In this document: positions 17,210 to 25,223 of the stretch, in pieces
Layout: the number at the start of each line of letters is the position of its first letter
Position numbering within the stretch: the first letter of the stretch is position 1
Assembly: GCA_017882375.1 (NCBI GenBank)
Contig: JADGPP010000011.1
Location: 1-55,326 of the forward strand
Length of the DNA: 55,326 nucleotides
Direction: 5' to 3'
DNA from: Solirubrobacteraceae bacterium
Lineage (GTDB): Bacteria > Actinomycetota > Thermoleophilia > Solirubrobacterales > Solirubrobacteraceae
Program-made: the position numbers and the translations under genes
The notes under the pieces: generated by a model
What the model was told of the DNA's origin: nothing
Database searches by the model: none
The model's input: only the letters and a program-made list of their open reading frames with translations

Positions 17210-18124
17210 CTATTGCGTCGCCGTCGCCGAGATGGCGAATGTCGCACGAAACGCCCCGCCCGGCTGCACCATCGGCAGCTCATCGCGGCTGATCAACGCG
17301 TTCGTCGGCGCGGTCATCGGCTCGAAGCAGATGAAGTCCTCTCCCGCCGGGGCGTAGACCTGCCCGTAGCGGTAGCCCTCGCGGAGCTCGAGCTCGATCC
17401 GCCGTCCGCCTGCGGATACGGCGAACACCGTCGGTCGAGCCAGTCCGGCGAAGGCGTCGTCCCAGCCGGTCTCGGCGAGCTGGAAGCGACGTTCGTCAAA
17501 CGGCTCGCTGGCGCCCGTCGGAATCATCCGCTCGTCCAGCAGCAGGCGCCTGGTCACCGGCAGCTCGACCTGCCACGCGCTGCGGTCGACGCCGGGGATC
17601 GTCAGGTACGGGTGGTAGCCGAACGACACCGGCACCGGCACCGGCGCGTCGCCTCCCGCCTCGACGCTGGTTTCGATTGCGAGCGTCGCGCCGACGATTC
17701 GCGCGCGCAGCTCGAGCACGTGCGCGAACGGGAAGATCGCCAGCAGGTCCGCGCGCTGCCAGCGCAGGCGCGCGCGCAGCCGATCTCCCTCGCTGCCGAC
17801 ATCGTCGTCGAGCAGTTCCCACGGCAGCGTCCCGGCGATCGCACCGTGAATCGGCAGGCCGTTGACGTCGAGCTTCACCAGCGGGCTGTCGGGCGCGAGC
17901 TCCACGGCGCCCGACACTCCCGGGTAGCGCAGGCCGGCGAGCCGATTGGCCCACGGATACAGCAGCGGGATACCCATCGTCGAACCGCGCTCGGCGTACG
18001 CGCGCACGCCGTTGCGCTGCGCCAGCAGCTCCGCGCCGTCGTGGCGCAGCGAGCTGCAGACCATCCCCGCGCCCGGCACGAACGTCGTCCGCAGCTGCGG
18101 TGACTCGATCACAACCGTCTGCAT
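17210..18124 (-). CDS. Aldose 1-epimerase (galactose-mutarotase-like)
   Basis: 304 residues from ATG 18124 (a GTG at 18142 is in frame). GIPLLYPWANRL, GLPIHGAIAG (first catalytic His), FGYHPYLTIPG (second catalytic His) and the C-terminal CFEPMTAPTNAL are the family signatures; the Glu base is expected near GEDFICFEP. It interconverts anomers of hexoses such as galactose or glucose. It could serve the galT-galK pathway, although it lies 13 kb away. Confidence 0.9.
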   Translation of the reverse strand: MQTVVIESPQLRTTFVPGAGMVCSSLRHDGAELLAQRNGVRAYAERGSTMGIPLLYPWANRLAGLRYPGVSGAVELAPDSPLVKLDVNGLPIHGAIAGTLPWELLDDDVGSEGDRLRARLRWQRADLLAIFPFAHVLELRARIVGATLAIETSVEAGGDAPVPVPVSFGYHPYLTIPGVDRSAWQVELPVTRRLLLDERMIPTGASEPFDERRFQLAETGWDDAFAGLARPTVFAVSAGGRRIELELREGYRYGQVYAPAGEDFICFEPMTAPTNALISRDELPMVQPGGAFRATFAISATATQ

Positions 18125-18217
18125 ACCGTCCGCGCTGGCCACAGCTGAATCGTCTCAGTCGACGCCGGCGGCGGCGTCGTCGTCGTCGTCGGGTCAGCCC
18201 TGTGTCTCGCCGATCGA

Positions 18218-18820
18218 CTACAGCCTCGGACTCGCCGCGCGTGCCCCGGCGAGCGTGCTCGCCCACCACACGAGGTCGCTGATGGCGACGTCGAGCTTGC
18301 CGTCCAGTGGCGCGAAGATCTCCGGGTCGAACGGGTCGGCGTTCATCGCCGGCACCATCAGCTCGGGCAGGATGTGGATCGCGTGGCGCAGCGGCGCCAT
18401 CTCCAGCTCCACCGAGACCAGGCGCAGCTGCTCGATCGCCCTGGCCCCGCCGACATTGCCGTAGCCGACGCACATCAGCGGCTTGCGGTGGAACTCGGGG
18501 AATATGTGGTCGATCGCGTTCTTCAGCGACGCCGGGTAGCCGTGGTTGTACTCGGGCGTGACGACGACGAAGCCATCGGCCTCGTCGACGCTCCTACCCC
18601 ACCGGGCGATCGCTTCGTTCGGGTATTCCCGCAAGGTGTAGGCCGCTGGAGCATCCTGATCGAAGAACGGCAGCGGGTGGTCGCGGAGGTCCACCAGCTG
18701 TGCGCGCAGATCGGTGCGTTCGGAGATCCGCTGCATCACCCACGCAGCCGGCTTCTCGCCGAAGCGGGCCGGACGCGTGCTGGCGAGGATCACCTGGATG
18801 AGAGGCTGCTCGGCGGACAT
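18218..18820 (-). CDS. NADPH-dependent FMN reductase (flavodoxin fold)
   Basis: 200 residues. VILASTRPARFGEKPAAWV is the phosphate-binding loop and VVVTPEYNHGYPASLKNAID the isoalloxazine-binding motif of NADPH:FMN/chromate reductases. It is divergent from a TetR gene, with a perfect inverted repeat between them, and is therefore the probable target of that repressor, as in many quinone- or electrophile-responsive pairs. Confidence 0.9.
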   Translation of the reverse strand: MSAEQPLIQVILASTRPARFGEKPAAWVMQRISERTDLRAQLVDLRDHPLPFFDQDAPAAYTLREYPNEAIARWGRSVDEADGFVVVTPEYNHGYPASLKNAIDHIFPEFHRKPLMCVGYGNVGGARAIEQLRLVSVELEMAPLRHAIHILPELMVPAMNADPFDPEIFAPLDGKLDVAISDLVWWASTLAGARAASPRL

Positions 18821-18835
18821 TCACCGACCGTAGCA

Positions 18836-18863
18836 GCTAAACGGGGGGCTCCCCCCGTTTAGC
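18836..18863. promoter_or_regulatory. Perfect 13-bp inverted repeat between FMN reductase and TetR genes (probable TetR operator)
   Basis: GCTAAACGGGGGG, then CT, then CCCCCCGTTTAGC. Arms match perfectly. It lies 15 bp upstream of the reductase ATG and 7 bp upstream of the TetR GTG, placing it over both starts. A symmetric site in a divergent TetR intergenic region is the usual layout of an autoregulated operator. Confidence 0.8.
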
Positions 18864-18870
18864 GTGTATC

Positions 18871-19512
18871 GTGACTGAGATGAGCTCCGGTCTACGCGCC
18901 GACGCCGAGCGCAATCGTTGCGCTTTGATCGCCGCGGCCGAAGACGTGTTCGCCGACGACGGGCTGGCAGCGCCGCTCGAGCAGATCGCCCGCCGAGCGG
19001 GCGTCGGCAGCGCCACGCTCTACCGGCGCTTTCCGGATCGCAGCGCGCTCGTCTGCGCCGTGTTCGCCGATCGCATGCGCGACTACGCCGACGCCGCCGA
19101 ACGCGCGCTCGAGCAGGACGATCCATGGGAGGGCTTCGCCGATTTCGCCACCTACCTCTGCCGCCTGCAGGCGACCGACAGGGGGCTGTCGGAGCTGCTC
19201 ACCACGACGCTGTTCGACGCCGGCGAGCCGCTGCGCCGCCAGCGCAGCCGCGCGCTCGCCTGCGTGACCGAGCTGATCCAGCGCGGGCGCGCGCAGCGAC
19301 GGCTGCGCAACGACATGACCAGCGAGGACGTCGTGCTGATGCTGATGGCCAACGCCGGTCTCGTGCGCCGCACCGCCGCCCACGCACCCGACGCCTGGCG
19401 CCGGCACCTCGCCTTCGTGCTCGACGGCCTGCGCGCGGCCGATGCGAGTCCCGCGCCCGCGCCGCCCGACGAGCAAGCCGTCGCCGCTGCGATGCGCGAC
19501 GGCGGGTGCTGA
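18871..19512 (+). CDS. TetR family transcriptional repressor
   Basis: 213 residues from GTG 18871, or 210 from ATG 18880. The HTH region AAEDVFADDGLAAPLEQIAR-RAGVGSATLYRRFPD matches the TetR_N domain; the ligand-binding half (TDRGLSELLTTTLFDAGEPL) is of the common actinobacterial type. The operator-like palindrome ends 7 bp before it, so the message may be nearly leaderless and the gene autorepressed. Likely controls the divergent FMN reductase; ligand unknown. Confidence 0.9.
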   Translation: MTEMSSGLRADAERNRCALIAAAEDVFADDGLAAPLEQIARRAGVGSATLYRRFPDRSALVCAVFADRMRDYADAAERALEQDDPWEGFADFATYLCRLQATDRGLSELLTTTLFDAGEPLRRQRSRALACVTELIQRGRAQRRLRNDMTSEDVVLMLMANAGLVRRTAAHAPDAWRRHLAFVLDGLRAADASPAPAPPDEQAVAAAMRDGGC

Positions 19513-19547
19513 AGTTGCCGCCCCGCTAGACCCCGGCATGCGCGCCG

Positions 19548-21887
19548 CTACCCTCCGGCCGCCGCACGCGCCGGCTCGACGATGCTCTGCTGCAGGCGGC
19601 GCGCGGCGTCGAGGTGGTCGCCGGTCCAGATCATCCGCACCGCCGTGGCGCTCGCCTTGCCGTCCTCGCCGCCCAGATCGCGACGCACGGCATCGACCAG
19701 GCGCCCGTCGGCGACGATGTCGTGGCCGACGGGCTCGCGCGGCTTGTGCCTGTCCACGAGGCTCGAGCCGAGATCCTCATACCAGCTCCTGACGAGCTCA
19801 CTTGCGCGCAGGAGCTCGCCCCGCGCGGCAGATCTGTCGCCGGCGTTCGCGCCGTCCTCGCGCTGCCACAGGTCGAGCACCGCGTCGGCGGCGAGGCGAA
19901 TGCCGCCGACGCCGCTGACGAGGCTCGTCATCTCGGCGAGCGGGACGGGCTTGGCGCCCCGCTCGGCCAGATAGCCGCGGAAGGTGTCGTCCAGACGCCT
20001 TGCCGCGACCGCGGCACGTACGGCGTCCTCGGCGGGGGCCGCTGAGGACGCCGCGCTGAAGTCGCAGCGGCGCATGCCGAAATCGACAGCGCTCGCGAGG
20101 TAGCCCGCGCTGTCGACATAGGCGTCGGCGAGCGCGCGGCGCAGCGCCGCCGCCGCGCCGCGCGGCCAGAACAGCAGCCCGACGGCGAGGCTCACGGCGC
20201 AGCCGATCGCGATGTCCTCGACGCGCAGCAGACCGATCTTCCAACCGGCCGGCTGGATGATGTTGTAGAGAAACACGAGCGTCAGCGTGAAGGCCGCCTG
20301 TCCGGCGGCGAAGGAGACCACCGCCGGAGCGACCCCGGCGAGCAGGATCGCCGGCGGCAGCAGGAACCACAGCAGCGTCGTGTCCGTCCCGATCAGCTGC
20401 AGCAGCACGCCGCCGACGACGAATCCAGCGACCGTTCCGGAGAGCCCGCGGATGACGTTCTGTCCGGTGTTGAGCGCGTTGGAGCGCAGCACCGAAAGGG
20501 TGCCGAGGACGACCCAGAAGGAGTGCTGCACGCCGGCCTCGTTGGCGACGAGGACGGCGAGTGCGAGGCCGGCGGCGCCGCGCACGCTGTTGTGCAGCCA
20601 CACGGAGTGGCGGTCGACGTGCGCCGTCGCACGCTCCTGTGCGGCGCTGAGCGCGCCCGCCATCCCCTTGGGCTGGCGCCCGAGCAGTCGCTCCAGCCAG
20701 CTGCGGCGCTCGGCGGCGGCGGTGAGGTCGATGTTGCCGGCGATGCTCGAGACCGCAAAGCCAAGCTCCTGCGCGCGGAAGCTCGGGTCGAGCGAGGTGA
20801 TGAACTCGCTCGCGCCGATCTCGGCGCTCTCGTCGGCCGCGGCGCCTGGCCCGCCCGCGCCCGGCACCCGATGGACGGGCAGAGACGCGGTGGCGCTCTC
20901 CTCCATCCTCGCCACCGCCTCGCCCAGCTCCCGCATCGCCGCATGCAGCTCGGCAGAGTCGCCGCCCACGACGCCCAACAGGTCGGCCCCCCGCTCGAGC
21001 ACCGTCGCGGCGGCGACCTTGACCGCGCACGCGGCCTTGCTGACCGGCGCACCGGGGGCCGGCCGCGCCGCCTGAGCGACGATCGCGCTGAGCCAGCTCA
21101 GCTCGTCGACCAGGCGCACTGTCGTCCTCCCGGCGGTGCTCAGGCTGGCCGGGCGATACGGCGTGGCGAGGAACACGCGTCGCAGCACCGCGAGCGCATC
21201 GTCGGACCGTCCGATCGCGTGATCCCGATCGCGCTCGAGCGCCTCGTCCCGGTCGCTGAGCAGGTACGCGACCTCCGCGCGCAGCCTCGCCGCAATCGCC
21301 TTGCAGGCGCCGGTCGCCGCCGAGCGCAGCGGGCCTCGCATCGGCGTCGGCCAAAGCAGTCCGACGGCGATCAGAGCTGCGCCGGAGGCCATCGCCCAGC
21401 CCTCGAGTCGATCGGGGATCGACGACACCGGGCCGGCGAGCGTCACCGGCAGGATGAACGCGAGCAGCAGCGACGTCGTCGCCCCGGCCAGCACCGAGCT
21501 GACGACGCCGGCGAACAGCACGGCGAAGCCTACGAGCGCCATCGTGACGGCGGAGAGCCACACGCTCTGCGAGACGAGCGTGCCGAGACACACGAGCACG
21601 AATCCCGTCAGTGCGAGCGCGGCCTGCGCCTGCAGTCGCTCGCGCAGCGGGCCGGCGAAGTCGACGAGCAGCAGCATCGCAAACGAGCCGAACGCCGCGA
21701 ACGTCGCGAGCATCGGGTTGGCAATCACCTTGTCGCCGAGCGCGAACAGAGCCGGCATGACGATCGCGGCTCGCCCCGCTCGCCGCAGCGCCGCGAAGTC
21801 GCGATCGCGCTTGCCGAGCCACTGCAATGGGTGCACGTGCTGCCGTCCTACCTGTCGCGATGGGTACCGAGACGCCTCGGCAGCCAT
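19548..21887 (-). CDS. FUSC family membrane protein (aromatic-acid-exporter-like)
   Basis: 779 residues with two sets of hydrophobic segments (about residues 40-180 and 430-600) separated by long helical soluble parts, the arrangement of FUSC/YccS/AaeB proteins. MLATFAAFGSFAMLLLVDFA in the first set and ANEAGVQHSFWVVLGTLSVL in the second are characteristic. Probably an inner-membrane efflux component. It faces the TetR gene tail to tail. Confidence 0.85.
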   Translation of the reverse strand: MAAEASRYPSRQVGRQHVHPLQWLGKRDRDFAALRRAGRAAIVMPALFALGDKVIANPMLATFAAFGSFAMLLLVDFAGPLRERLQAQAALALTGFVLVCLGTLVSQSVWLSAVTMALVGFAVLFAGVVSSVLAGATTSLLLAFILPVTLAGPVSSIPDRLEGWAMASGAALIAVGLLWPTPMRGPLRSAATGACKAIAARLRAEVAYLLSDRDEALERDRDHAIGRSDDALAVLRRVFLATPYRPASLSTAGRTTVRLVDELSWLSAIVAQAARPAPGAPVSKAACAVKVAAATVLERGADLLGVVGGDSAELHAAMRELGEAVARMEESATASLPVHRVPGAGGPGAAADESAEIGASEFITSLDPSFRAQELGFAVSSIAGNIDLTAAAERRSWLERLLGRQPKGMAGALSAAQERATAHVDRHSVWLHNSVRGAAGLALAVLVANEAGVQHSFWVVLGTLSVLRSNALNTGQNVIRGLSGTVAGFVVGGVLLQLIGTDTTLLWFLLPPAILLAGVAPAVVSFAAGQAAFTLTLVFLYNIIQPAGWKIGLLRVEDIAIGCAVSLAVGLLFWPRGAAAALRRALADAYVDSAGYLASAVDFGMRRCDFSAASSAAPAEDAVRAAVAARRLDDTFRGYLAERGAKPVPLAEMTSLVSGVGGIRLAADAVLDLWQREDGANAGDRSAARGELLRASELVRSWYEDLGSSLVDRHKPREPVGHDIVADGRLVDAVRRDLGGEDGKASATAVRMIWTGDHLDAARRLQQSIVEPARAAAGG

Positions 21888-22030
21888 CCTAATCGCGGCC
21901 CTGGCGTGCCGCTCGGCCCTCCGTGTCAGCGCGGCCCGGCGGATCCCGATCGGCCTGCTCGCATGACGCTAGCGCCATCGTGCGTCCTTCCCCGGGCGTT
22001 CGATCGACCTACAGGCGCCGAGGGCCCGCC

Positions 22031-22675
22031 TCAGACCTGATTGGCGTAGAAGCCCAGCCGGGCGAGCGGCTCGACGAGCTCGTGCTCCTCGTAGGAGAGG
22101 TGGGAGAGCAGCGCGTCGGTGAGCAGGTCGATCGCGCTCTGCAGTCGCTCGAAGTCGTGATGGTTGATGTGCTGCACGAGCGCGCGATCGACCTCCTCGA
22201 TGGCGTCGTGGATGACGAGGTGCTCCTCGGTCAGTCGCCCGATGACCGGCTGCAAGCGCTCGTCGCTGCTCGCGAGGTGCGGGAAGATCGCGTCGTCCTC
22301 GAGGCCGTGGTGGCGGGCGACCGCGTGGCAGTAGCGAGAGCAGAAGGCGCCGAGCGTCCAGTCGTTCTGGCGCATCGCCATCTCGTTGAGCGCCGAGCGC
22401 GCGTCGCCGGCATCCAGCGCGCCGTCGCGGACCTGCGCGACGATCTCGCGCAGCTCTGAGAGCTCGCGTCGCAGCATGTCGTGGACGTCGACCAGGTGCT
22501 GGCCGACCTGACGGCCGGTGTCGCTGTAGGCGACCTCCGGTCGGGACGGCGAGCGATGCGGGCGCGTCGCCTCGTCCCACGGCGCGACGGCGCTGACACG
22601 GGTGCCGTCGTCGGGCGTCGGCGTTACGCCGAGCCGCTCATATTCCGAGCCCGGCTGCGAAGGGTCCAAGGACAT
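22031..22675 (-). CDS. Hemerythrin-like domain protein
   Basis: 214 residues from ATG 22675. The second half has the hemerythrin pattern: HLVDVHDMLRRELSELR, CHAVARHHGLEDDAIFPHL, LTEEHLVIHDAIEEVD and LSHLSYEEHELVEPL supply the His/Glu/Asp ligands of a di-iron centre in a four-helix bundle. The first ~60 residues are polar and probably disordered. Role may be oxygen, NO or iron sensing; divergent from an aldo/keto reductase with a 38-bp gap. Confidence 0.85.
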   Translation of the reverse strand: MSLDPSQPGSEYERLGVTPTPDDGTRVSAVAPWDEATRPHRSPSRPEVAYSDTGRQVGQHLVDVHDMLRRELSELREIVAQVRDGALDAGDARSALNEMAMRQNDWTLGAFCSRYCHAVARHHGLEDDAIFPHLASSDERLQPVIGRLTEEHLVIHDAIEEVDRALVQHINHHDFERLQSAIDLLTDALLSHLSYEEHELVEPLARLGFYANQV

Positions 22676-22713
22676 GCCGCTCAACTTAGCTCTCCTATAT
22701 TGGGATTCATGGT

Positions 22714-23721
22714 GTGTCGCGCGTGAAGATCCGACGGCTTGGCGCAAACGGACCGGAGGTCTCGGCTGTGAGCCTCGGCGCGATGGGCATGTCGGGGATC
22801 TACGGTCCGGCTGACCGCGCCGAGAGCATCGCGACGATTCAGGCCGCGCTCGATGCAGGCGTCAACCTGATCGACACGGGCGACTTCTACGGCATGGGAC
22901 ACAACGAGCTGCTGATCGCCGAGGCGGTCCGTGGACGCTCGCGCGAGGACTACATGCTGAGCGTGAAGTTCGGCGGACAGCGCGGCCCGGAAGGAGCAGT
23001 GCTCGGCTACGACGCCAGCCCGCCGGCCGTGAAGACGGCGCTCGCCTACTCGCTGACGCGTCTGCGGGTCGATCACGTCGACGTCTACCGCCCGGCGCGT
23101 CTGGACCCGAAGGTGCCGATCGAGGAGACCGTCGGTGCGATCGCCGAGCTCGTCGAGGCCGGCTACGTGCGCCACATCGGCCTGTCGGAGGTCGGCGCAG
23201 AGACGATTGGCCGGGCGGCCGCGACGCACCCGATCTGCGATGTGCAGATCGAGTACTCGCTGATCTCGCGCGGACTCGAGCAGGCGATCCTGCCGCGATG
23301 CCGCGAGCTGGGCATCGCGATCACTGCCTACGGCGTGCTCAGCCGTGGCCTGATCAGCGGCCATTTCAGCGCCGACCGCGAGCTGTCGGCGCGCGACTTT
23401 CGCTCGCACGCGCCACGCTTCAGCGCCGAGCACCGCGAGCAGAATCTCGTGCTCGTCGACGCGCTGCGCGAACTTGCCGCAGCGAAGGGCGTCAGCGTCG
23501 CTCAGATCGCGATCGCGTGGGTGCTCGCGCGTGGAGACGACATCGTCGCGCTCGTCGGCGCGCGCACGCGCGAGCGCTTGGTCGAGGCACTGGGCGCGCT
23601 GGATTTCGAGCTGGGCGCCGAGGACATTGCCGAACTCGAGCGCGCGGTGCCGCCGGACGCGGCGGTCGGGGAGCGCTATCCGCAGCAGGCGATGGCGGTG
23701 CTCGACAGCGAGCGCGGCTGA
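22714..23721 (+). CDS. Aldo/keto reductase
   Basis: 335 residues from GTG 22714 (GTG 22723 possible). GVNLIDTGDFYGMGHNELLI carries the catalytic Asp/Tyr and LSVKFGGQ the Lys; the position of the catalytic His reads YRPARLDPKVPIEETVGAI instead of YxxHRxD. That form is typical of one known AKR subfamily. SRGLISGHF and the C-terminal AQIAIAWVLARG are standard cofactor and strand motifs. Cytoplasmic NADPH-dependent carbonyl reduction is expected, substrate unknown. Confidence 0.9.
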   Translation: MSRVKIRRLGANGPEVSAVSLGAMGMSGIYGPADRAESIATIQAALDAGVNLIDTGDFYGMGHNELLIAEAVRGRSREDYMLSVKFGGQRGPEGAVLGYDASPPAVKTALAYSLTRLRVDHVDVYRPARLDPKVPIEETVGAIAELVEAGYVRHIGLSEVGAETIGRAAATHPICDVQIEYSLISRGLEQAILPRCRELGIAITAYGVLSRGLISGHFSADRELSARDFRSHAPRFSAEHREQNLVLVDALRELAAAKGVSVAQIAIAWVLARGDDIVALVGARTRERLVEALGALDFELGAEDIAELERAVPPDAAVGERYPQQAMAVLDSERG

Positions 23722-23731
23722 TCGTCCGCTC

Positions 23732-23881
23732 TCAGGCGGGCTTGAGCGCGCGCCACACGGCCGCCGGGCGGCGCGCCACTTTCGGGCCGAGTACGAGCGC
23801 GAACAGCGTCAGCGCAAGCCACGGGCGCACGATGTCGTTTGCCTGCGAGGCTGCGCGATAGCGGGTGATCGCGTCATCCAT
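23732..23881 (-). CDS. Small membrane protein of 49 residues
   Basis: Reads MDDAITRYRAASQANDIVRP, then a hydrophobic stretch (WLALTLFALVLGP) and a basic tail (KVARRPAAVWRALKPA). Single-span topology with positive residues after the span. ATG 23881; ATG 23890 is also in frame. It lies between two plus-strand genes and is divergent from the NUDIX gene by 18 bp. Codon use fits the genome, but no family is recognised. Confidence 0.5.
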   Translation of the reverse strand: MDDAITRYRAASQANDIVRPWLALTLFALVLGPKVARRPAAVWRALKPA

Positions 23882-23899
23882 GTCAAGCATTATGGCGAC

Positions 23900-24382
23900 G
23901 TGAGCAAGGCGAAGACCAGCGCCGGCCTGCTGCTGTATCGCATCCGCGCAGGACAGCTCGAGGTGCTGATCGCGCACATGGGCGGCCCGTTCTGGGCCGG
24001 CAGGGACGACGGCGCGTGGTCGATCGTCAAGGGCGAGTACGACGAGCGCGAGGACGCCTACGCGGCGGCGCGTCGCGAGTTCGAGGAGGAGACCGGAGCG
24101 CCGGCGCCCGACGGCGAGGCGCTCGCGCTCGGCGAGGTTCGCCAGCGCAGCGGCAAGCGGATAACGGCGTGGGCGATCGACAGCGACTTCGATGCATCGC
24201 GGATCGACAGCAGCACCTTCTCGATCGAATGGCCGCGCGGCTCAGGCGAGCAGCGGGAGTTTCCGGAGATCGACCGCGTCGAATGGGTCGACTGCGCGAC
24301 GGCGCGGCGCAAGCTGGTCAAGGGTCAGCACGAGCTCGTCGAGACGCTGCGGCGCCGCCTCGAGGATCGTCAGATCGGCTAG
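23900..24382 (+). CDS. NUDIX hydrolase
   Basis: 160 residues from GTG 23900. The NUDIX box is complete: G at the start of GEYDEREDAYAAARREFEEE followed by TG, matching GX5EX7REUXEEXGU. TSAGLLLYRIR and WSIVKGEYDE at the front are typical of small NUDIX proteins that clean up nucleotide or diadenosine derivatives. Substrate not readable from sequence. Confidence 0.9.
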   Translation: MSKAKTSAGLLLYRIRAGQLEVLIAHMGGPFWAGRDDGAWSIVKGEYDEREDAYAAARREFEEETGAPAPDGEALALGEVRQRSGKRITAWAIDSDFDASRIDSSTFSIEWPRGSGEQREFPEIDRVEWVDCATARRKLVKGQHELVETLRRRLEDRQIG

Positions 24383-24414
24383 GCGGCGCTGTCACGCGCG
24401 GTTCGACGATCAGC

Positions 24415-24882
24415 TCACGTGAAGATGATCTGCCCGCCCGCCGCCTTGCCGTAGAACTCTCCGACGGTGATGATCTCCTGGGCCTGGGGGATGAAGTCCT
24501 CTGGGCTCAGCTTGAACAGATCGACCGACGCCTTGCAGGCATACAGCCCGGCGCCGGAGTCGGCGATCATCTCGACGAACTCGGGTATTGGCGGGATGTC
24601 GAGCTTCTCCATCTCGCGCGCGAGCTGGTGGGTGACGAGCGCCGACATCCCCGGCACGCCACCGGCCCAGGTCGCCAGGTGCAGGCCGGGGTTGCCGACC
24701 GTCGCGACCTTGACGTGCTCGTGCTTGGCCTTGTTGATCGCGTCGAGTCCGAAGAAGGTGAAGAAGACGTTTGCCTCGATGCCCTCCATGCGGGCTCCGT
24801 TGGCCATGATCAGGCCAGGGTAGATCCCCTCGAGCGAGCCCTTGGAGATGATGATGGAGACCTTCTCGATGACGTCGCTCAT
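24415..24882 (-). CDS. DsrE/DrsE2-family sulfur-relay protein
   Basis: 155 residues. EKVSIIISKGSLEGIYPGLI, FFTFFGLDAINKAK and GLYACKASVDLFKLSPEDFI are hallmarks of the DrsE_2 (DsrE/F/H-like) family; the Cys in YACKAS is the probable persulfide carrier. Third gene of an operon with an SQR-like flavoprotein and a TusE/DsrC-like protein, 23 bp downstream of the latter. It likely receives sulfane sulfur from these partners in the cytoplasm. Confidence 0.9.
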   Translation of the reverse strand: MSDVIEKVSIIISKGSLEGIYPGLIMANGARMEGIEANVFFTFFGLDAINKAKHEHVKVATVGNPGLHLATWAGGVPGMSALVTHQLAREMEKLDIPPIPEFVEMIADSGAGLYACKASVDLFKLSPEDFIPQAQEIITVGEFYGKAAGGQIIFT

Positions 24883-24905
24883 GTGGCTCCTCGATCGCTG
24901 GGTTT

Positions 24906-25223
24906 CTAGATGCAGCCGCGCGGCTTGGGGATGCCGCCGATCTTGGCTGCGAGCTTCGCGGGGCCCTTCGGGAACAGCTCGTAGAGCTCCTTGATCGGAA
25001 CCCCGGAGGTCTTGCCGAGACTGCGGATGGACGGCGCCGAGCCGCTCTCCAGATAGGTCGTGCGCATGAAGTTGACGACTTGCCAGTGGCGCTCGGTCAG
25101 CGACTGGATGCCGTTCGTGCGGGCGATCTCCTCGGCGATCGGCTCGCTCCACTGCTCCGGGTGCTCGAGGAATCCCTCGGGATCAACATCAACGGTCGAG
25201 CCAGCGAGCATCACGGTGCTCAT
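24906..25223 (-). CDS. TusE/DsrC family sulfur carrier
   Basis: 105 residues. DPEGFLEHPEQWSEPIAEEI, LTERHWQVVNFMRTTYLESG and the ending LFPKGPAKLAAKIGG-IPKPRGCI match DsrC/TusE. The penultimate Cys is present, but the second DsrC Cys, ten residues earlier, is Ala (LAAKIGG), so it can carry a persulfide but not form the DsrC trisulfide-type loop. ATG 25223 overlaps the SQR-like stop. Bacterial dissimilatory sulfite reductase is not in the window. Confidence 0.9.
   Translation of the reverse strand: MSTVMLAGSTVDVDPEGFLEHPEQWSEPIAEEIARTNGIQSLTERHWQVVNFMRTTYLESGSAPSIRSLGKTSGVPIKELYELFPKGPAKLAAKIGGIPKPRGCI

Noticed and set aside
18150-18195. GCC/GTC trinucleotide run between the epimerase and FMN reductase genes
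   Set aside because: Low-complexity GC-rich sequence; no stable stem followed by a T run, so not called a terminator.
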